Below are positions 63,248 through 64,000 of a stretch of 64,000 nucleotides of DNA, piece after piece. A program made the translations under genes and the position numbers. The notes under the pieces are model-generated. The model was not told the origin of the DNA, made no database searches, and saw nothing but the letters and a program-made list of their open reading frames with translations. Position 1 is the first letter of the stretch. Every line of letters begins with the position of its first letter. The DNA comes from Thermohalobaculum sp039028795 (GTDB lineage Bacteria > Pseudomonadota > Alphaproteobacteria > Rhodobacterales > Rhodobacteraceae): NCBI GenBank assembly GCA_039028795.1, contig JBCCHJ010000011.1, positions 47,914-111,913 on the forward strand, given 5' to 3'.

Positions 63248-64000
63248 ATGAGCGCACAGGGCAAAATCACCCAGGTCATCGGCGCTGTCGTTGACGTGCA
63301 GTTCGAAGACCATCTGCCTGCAATTCTGAACGCTTTGGAAACCGACAACAACGGTAACCGGCTGGTTCTGGAGGTTGCACAGCACCTCGGCGAGAACACA
63401 GTTCGCTGCATTGCAATGGACTCTTCCGAAGGTCTGGTCCGCAGCCAGGCCGTGACGGATACTGGCGCGCCTATCTCGGTACCTGTCGGCAACCCGACGC
63501 TGGGCCGGATCCTAAACGTGGTGGGTGAGCCGGTCGATGAAGGCGAGCCGGTCAATTCTGACGAAAAGCGCCCGATCCATCAGCCTGCGCCGGAATTTGT
63601 CGCACAGTCGACGGAATCGGAAATTCTGACAACGGGCATCAAGGTCGTCGACCTGCTCGCGCCTTACGCCAAGGGCGGTAAGATTGGTCTTTTCGGCGGC
63701 GCCGGCGTTGGCAAAACCGTTCTGATCATGGAGCTAATCAACAACATCGCAAAGGTGCACTCGGGCTTTTCCGTGTTCGCGGGTGTTGGCGAGCGAACCC
63801 GTGAAGGGAACGACCTTTACCACGAGATGATCGAAGGCGGAGTTATCGTTCCGGACGATCTGGAAAAGTCCAAGGTTGCGTTGGTCTACGGCCAGATGAA
63901 CGAGCCTCCGGGCGCGCGTATGCGCGTGGCGCTGTCGGGTCTCACGATGGCCGAACAGTTCCGCGATCAGTCCGGGACGGACGTTCTGTTCTTCGTCGAC
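63248..64000 (+). CDS. atpD: ATP synthase F1 subunit beta (truncated by window end)
   Basis: The first 251 codons are present; the right edge of the window cuts the gene in the middle of the catalytic domain. The start ATG 63248 follows GACGAGGAG. MSAQGKITQVIGAVVDVQF opens the subunit, and GGAGVGKTVLIMELINNIAK is the P-loop of the catalytic site. FAGVGERTREGNDLYHEM and VYGQMNEPPGARMRVALSGLTMAEQFRD follow. It is the last gene of the visible operon; atpC is expected next. Confidence 0.99.
   Translation, partial: MSAQGKITQVIGAVVDVQFEDHLPAILNALETDNNGNRLVLEVAQHLGENTVRCIAMDSSEGLVRSQAVTDTGAPISVPVGNPTLGRILNVVGEPVDEGEPVNSDEKRPIHQPAPEFVAQSTESEILTTGIKVVDLLAPYAKGGKIGLFGGAGVGKTVLIMELINNIAKVHSGFSVFAGVGERTREGNDLYHEMIEGGVIVPDDLEKSKVALVYGQMNEPPGARMRVALSGLTMAEQFRDQSGTDVLFFVD

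Overview
The window is chromosomal DNA of an alphaproteobacterium, most likely a marine Rhodobacteraceae (Roseobacter-type) member. The signs are GC-rich coding DNA, an atpHAGD operon preceded by a ComB-type gene, a DUF4212 plus VC_2705-type sodium:solute symporter pair, many ABC/TRAP binding proteins, a TTAA-N7-TTAA CtrA-type box, and intergenic hairpin repeats of kinds common in that family. I saw no rRNA, tRNA, CRISPR array, complete insertion sequence or prophage. The genus cannot be fixed by eye.

Layout. 1-1774: tail of an unknown membrane protein, then a methyltransferase divergent from gloB. 1775-3990: a conspicuously AT-rich island with an unknown protein coupled to an XRE-PAS regulator and a small membrane protein, ending at a hairpin repeat and an 18-codon remnant of a flavin-monooxygenase gene. 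3991-7571: cupin/TetR divergent pair, small lipoprotein, unknown protein with palindromic upstream region, and an intact flavin monooxygenase. 7649-11337: DEAD-box helicase, a cluster of inverted repeats, an Ala-repeat membrane protein, and structured or tandem-repeat DNA before efp. 11338-17467: efp, a SuhB-like phosphatase, a MotA/TolQ-like channel with a MotB-like partner carrying a giant coiled coil, MmcQ and an unknown protein. 17619-20104: symporter pair (the large subunit has an EF-hand-like loop) and a YggT-like protein.

20148-22528: an OmpA-type lipoprotein and a FecR-domain protein face, across a divergent promoter region, a RsbW-like kinase and a STAS protein that lacks the usual phosphoserine; this is a plausible envelope-linked partner-switching module. 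22538-32831: 5'-nucleotidase, Tat-exported SMP-30 protein, methyltransferase, TPR protein, TakP-like TRAP binding protein with a textbook terminator, secreted esterase, der, and an SDR. 33022-44344: a long minus-strand housekeeping block (ridA, purF, cvpA, radA, a PqiA/DUF4231/mlaFE lipid-transport cluster, DUF2927 lipoprotein, alr, HCCA isomerase-like, dnaB). 44558-49222: SDR and quinone oxidoreductase-type genes, threonine aldolase, and the rpsF-rpsR-rplI operon. 49774-58518: a membrane sensor-like protein with a Cys-rich tail, DoxX, a complete liv-type ABC operon, DUF1203, HpcH/HpaI aldolase and a D-2-hydroxyacid dehydrogenase. 58515-64000: CtrA-type box, an unknown gene overlapping comB, then atpH-A-G-D (atpD is cut by the window end).

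The most interesting non-gene signal is two dispersed repeat families. Seven short hairpins mostly carry a 5' GTAG-like head, the signature of REP elements moved by RAYT transposases; in two of them the TAG of the head is the stop codon of the upstream gene. Three longer elements share a CGGAGTATTTT-like tail behind hairpins whose arms differ in sequence but keep pairing. The best candidates for under-described biology are the FecR/OmpA-RsbW-STAS module, the channel pair with the long coiled coil, and the XRE-PAS island.
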